From Planctomycetaceae bacterium (GTDB lineage Bacteria > Planctomycetota > Planctomycetia > Pirellulales > Pirellulaceae): a DNA stretch of 16,363 nt. Every line of letters begins with the position of its first letter. The stretch's first letter is position 1. Below the pieces are notes generated by a model that did not search any database, was not told where the DNA came from, and worked only from the letters and a program-made list of their open reading frames with translations. Made by a program: the position numbers and the translations under genes. This document shows, piece by piece, positions 14,278 to 16,363 of the stretch. The stretch is taken from the NCBI GenBank assembly GCA_002685655.1, contig NYXM01000129.1, forward strand, positions 1 through 16,363, written 5' to 3'.

Positions 14278-15420
14278 GTGGAACTGGTGCGCAACCCAAC
14301 TCGCCCCGTACGCATTGGCTCGATTACAATCGGCCAAGGCAACCCGATCGCCATTCAAAGTATGACGGCGACGAAAACGACCGACGTCGACGCCACCGTC
14401 GCTCAGATCAACGCATTGCACGCCGCGGGTGCCCATGTCGTTCGGATCGCCGTCGACAACAAACAGGAAGCGGCGGCGCTGTGCGAAATCCGTCGACAGA
14501 CCGATGCAAACCTCTCGGTCGATCTGCAGGAGAATTATCGGTTGGCCGAACTGGTCGCCCCGCATGTCGACAAGATTCGATACAATCCCGGTCATCTCTA
14601 TCACCACGAACGCGAGAAACCGTGGCAAGAGAAAGTGCGTTACCTGGTGGGAATCGCCGGCGACCATGACTGCGCTATCCGCGTAGGCGTCAACTGCGGG
14701 AGCGTCGATCCTGCGAAGAAAGAAGAACACGACGAAGATGATCCAGTCGCCCCAATGCTGGAAAGCGCCCTTGACCATTGCGAGTTTCTCGACTCGATCA
14801 GCTTCACTCGTTATTGCGTCTCGCTAAAGGATTCGGATCCGCAGCAGGTGATCGATGTGAATCGACGCTTCGCCGCCGAGCGGTCGGACGTACCGCTGCA
14901 TCTCGGAGTGACCGAAGCGGGGCTCCCGCCGGATGGGGTCATCAAGACGCGGATTGCGCTCGAACAACTGATCAGTCGGGGCATCGGCGACACGATTCGC
15001 GTCTCTCTGACGGTCTCGAACGCACGCAAGCCCGAAGAGATCGTTGCAGGCACCCAGATTCTGCAAGACATTGCGGCGGGCCGAGTCCGCTCAGTTGTCG
15101 ACTTCGGCACCAACACGCTGAATATCATCTCGTGTCCTAGCTGTTCAAGAGTGGAAAACGGAGCATTCATCGACTTGGCCGAAGATGTCAAAGCGATGAC
15201 TGAGTACGCGAAACAACATGCATTCACCATCGCCGTCATGGGCTGCCGTGTGAACGGGCCGGGTGAGACCGACGACGCAGATCTCGGACTCTGGTGCGGT
15301 CCAACCCACGTCAATCTAAAGAAGGGCAGCGAGTCATTGGGCGCCTACTCCTATGACGAGATTCTCGGGCGGCTCAAGCAGGAATTGGATGCGCTGATCG
15401 GGGCAGGCACAGCGAACTGA
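14278..15420 (+). CDS. ispG: 4-hydroxy-3-methylbut-2-en-1-yl diphosphate synthase
   Basis: A 380-residue [4Fe-4S] enzyme of the MEP isoprenoid pathway, converting 2-C-methyl-D-erythritol 2,4-cyclodiphosphate to HMBPP. The N-terminal TIM barrel begins with [20 protein letters not shown] (11-30) and continues through DKIRYNPG (98-105), RVGVNCGS (135-142) and LHLGVTEAG (207-215). The C-terminal cluster domain has ISCPSCSR (284-291, Cys286 and Cys289) and [11 protein letters not shown] (320-330, Cys323 and Glu330). The length matches the short two-domain bacterial form, without the extra domain of the plant/Chlamydia type. The start is GTG at 14278, supported by AAGGA (14268-14272) 5 bases upstream. 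It is convergent with the M50 protease gene. Confidence 0.97.
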   Translation: MELVRNPTRPVRIGSITIGQGNPIAIQSMTATKTTDVDATVAQINALHAAGAHVVRIAVDNKQEAAALCEIRRQTDANLSVDLQENYRLAELVAPHVDKIRYNPGHLYHHEREKPWQEKVRYLVGIAGDHDCAIRVGVNCGSVDPAKKEEHDEDDPVAPMLESALDHCEFLDSISFTRYCVSLKDSDPQQVIDVNRRFAAERSDVPLHLGVTEAGLPPDGVIKTRIALEQLISRGIGDTIRVSLTVSNARKPEEIVAGTQILQDIAAGRVRSVVDFGTNTLNIISCPSCSRVENGAFIDLAEDVKAMTEYAKQHAFTIAVMGCRVNGPGETDDADLGLWCGPTHVNLKKGSESLGAYSYDEILGRLKQELDALIGAGTAN

Positions 15421-15623
15421 GTCGCACGGCGTTGGTCTTCGCTTGATCCTGCCAGCATCTGCATCGTCCTTTCGGCAATGTGTTCATCGCACCTCTGGCG
15501 CTTGGAGATCGTATCGCTGCTACCTCGAAGATGTTCGACCAATTGCCCATATTCTGTTTCGACCTGGCCGCCACGCGAGATCCAACGCCTGCGACACGCC
15601 GCCACAGTGAATCGGCACGCGCT

Positions 15624-16363
15624 CTAGAAAAACAGCCTTCGAATGTCCATGCCCGATACAAAGATCATCAAACACAGCAGGCACGCGACGCCAACCAAGG
15701 TGAGCGTCATTTGCAGCCGTTCATCAACCGGTTTTCCGCGAACCCATTCGACAGTCAGGAACATCATGTGCCCTCCGTCCAACGCTGGAATTGGCAGGAA
15801 GTTGACGATCGCCAGGTTGGCACTCAGGAAGGTGAGAAAAATCAACAGCCGCGAAACGCTCTCGGATGCCTCCAGGCCCGCCACGGTCGCAATCGACAAT
15901 GGGCCGCCCAGTTTCTTTGGTGAAATTCCGCCAGTCAACAGCTTCTTGAGGAATGCGCCGACCCGTCCCAGGTCTTCCTTGGTTTGACGAAACCCGAGCC
16001 CGACGGCTGCGCCCCATGTTTTCGCCTTGTGAGTTGACTTCTTGCGAGTGAAGACCAGGCCACGTTCCGCAAAAAACTCGTCAGTCACGGCAGGCTGCAT
16101 CGTAACTGACCGGCGCGTGCCGTTGCGATCCACTGTCAGTTTGATGCGGACGTCTTCCGACATCTCTTGCAACTTCGCATAGATAAAGGGCCACGTAATC
16201 GTCTTCGTATCCAAGGGGACTTCTTCACCGCTGAAGATCAGCTCTTCGAGATCTTTGGTCATATCGGTCGACGAGAATTGAACTGCGATGATCTTGTCTC
16301 CGGGTTCGACCCCCTGTTCCTCGGCCACACTGCTGGCGGTCACTGCCACAACCGTCGGATCGA
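15624..16363 (-). CDS. rseP: Site-2 metalloprotease of family M50 (RseP type), C-terminal part
   Basis: About 245 C-terminal residues are visible; the frame is open to the window edge, so the N-terminus and the HExxH zinc motif lie outside. Such intramembrane proteases cut membrane-bound anti-sigma factors and clear signal peptides. The first visible part is a PDZ domain (VAVTASSVAEEQGVEPGDKIIAV). A second, poorly ordered PDZ-like region follows. Then come GGISPKKLGGPLSIATVAG, a membrane segment (LLIFLTFLSANLAIV) ending in the second active-site motif NFLPIPALDGGHM with its zinc-ligand Asp, and a last membrane segment (MTLTLVGVACLLCLMIFV). The stop is TAG at 15624. It is convergent with ispG across a 203-base gap in which I see no clear terminator. 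Confidence 0.93.
   Translation of the reverse strand, partial: DPTVVAVTASSVAEEQGVEPGDKIIAVQFSSTDMTKDLEELIFSGEEVPLDTKTITWPFIYAKLQEMSEDVRIKLTVDRNGTRRSVTMQPAVTDEFFAERGLVFTRKKSTHKAKTWGAAVGLGFRQTKEDLGRVGAFLKKLLTGGISPKKLGGPLSIATVAGLEASESVSRLLIFLTFLSANLAIVNFLPIPALDGGHMMFLTVEWVRGKPVDERLQMTLTLVGVACLLCLMIFVSGMDIRRLFF

Noticed and set aside
15351..15605. 84-codon minus-strand open frame between the M50 gene and ispG
   Set aside because: Its middle (VETEYGQLVEHL, DEHIAERTMQML) looks somewhat protein-like, but it starts with GTG without a ribosome binding site, overlaps the ispG 3' end antisense by about 70 bases and matches nothing I know. A homology search could reopen this.

Overview
The window looks like a chromosomal stretch from a planctomycete, probably Pirellulales-like. 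This is inferred from protein style, from several secreted proteins of unknown function, and from intergenic repeats of a kind I associate with that group. No database search was run. I see no tRNA, rRNA, CRISPR array, insertion sequence, phage gene or origin. The GC content is moderate, and both strands carry genes separated by short gaps.

Layout, left to right. After a 344-base leader there is a plus-strand alkaline-phosphatase-superfamily protein (345-1670). It ends at a bidirectional terminator (1734-1768) shared with a minus-strand operon. That operon (5884 down to 1798) encodes a molybdenum hydroxylase of the xanthine dehydrogenase family. In order it has a Tat-exported iron-sulfur subunit, the molybdopterin subunit, the FAD subunit, and an 80-residue Cys-rich protein I do not recognise. 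Spacings are 2, 14 and 27 bases, and the last three genes have strong ribosome binding sites. Next come a minus-strand secreted protein of unknown function (6358-7014) with tandem repeats in its leader, and a divergent plus-strand SirB1/transglutaminase-like protein (to 8175). A minus-strand group follows: dcd, nth, a secreted monoheme protein, an Ldh-family oxidoreductase and trmL. The right end has a plus-strand pair, a GH88 unsaturated uronyl hydrolase and ispG. It closes with the C-terminal part of an M50 site-2 protease (RseP type) that runs off the window.

The most unusual content is the molybdenum hydroxylase operon. The small subunit keeps the exact spacing of the plant-type [2Fe-2S] site, C-x4-C-x2-C-x11-C, but all four ligand positions are Thr or Ser (T90, S95, S98, S110). 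Its second cluster site (C148, C151, C183, C185) is intact. The FAD subunit has a shortened loop where related enzymes hold a [4Fe-4S] cluster, yet has Cys at 106, 115 and 120. The co-transcribed Cys-rich protein adds six cysteines. Together this suggests a molybdenum hydroxylase with a rewired electron-exit route. The cysteine loss is seen directly; the rewiring is inference.

The other genes are mostly housekeeping: DNA repair, pyrimidine nucleotide supply, tRNA wobble methylation, isoprenoid precursor synthesis and regulated membrane proteolysis. Two are catabolic enzymes (GH88 and the Ldh-family dehydrogenase) with no pathway partners nearby.
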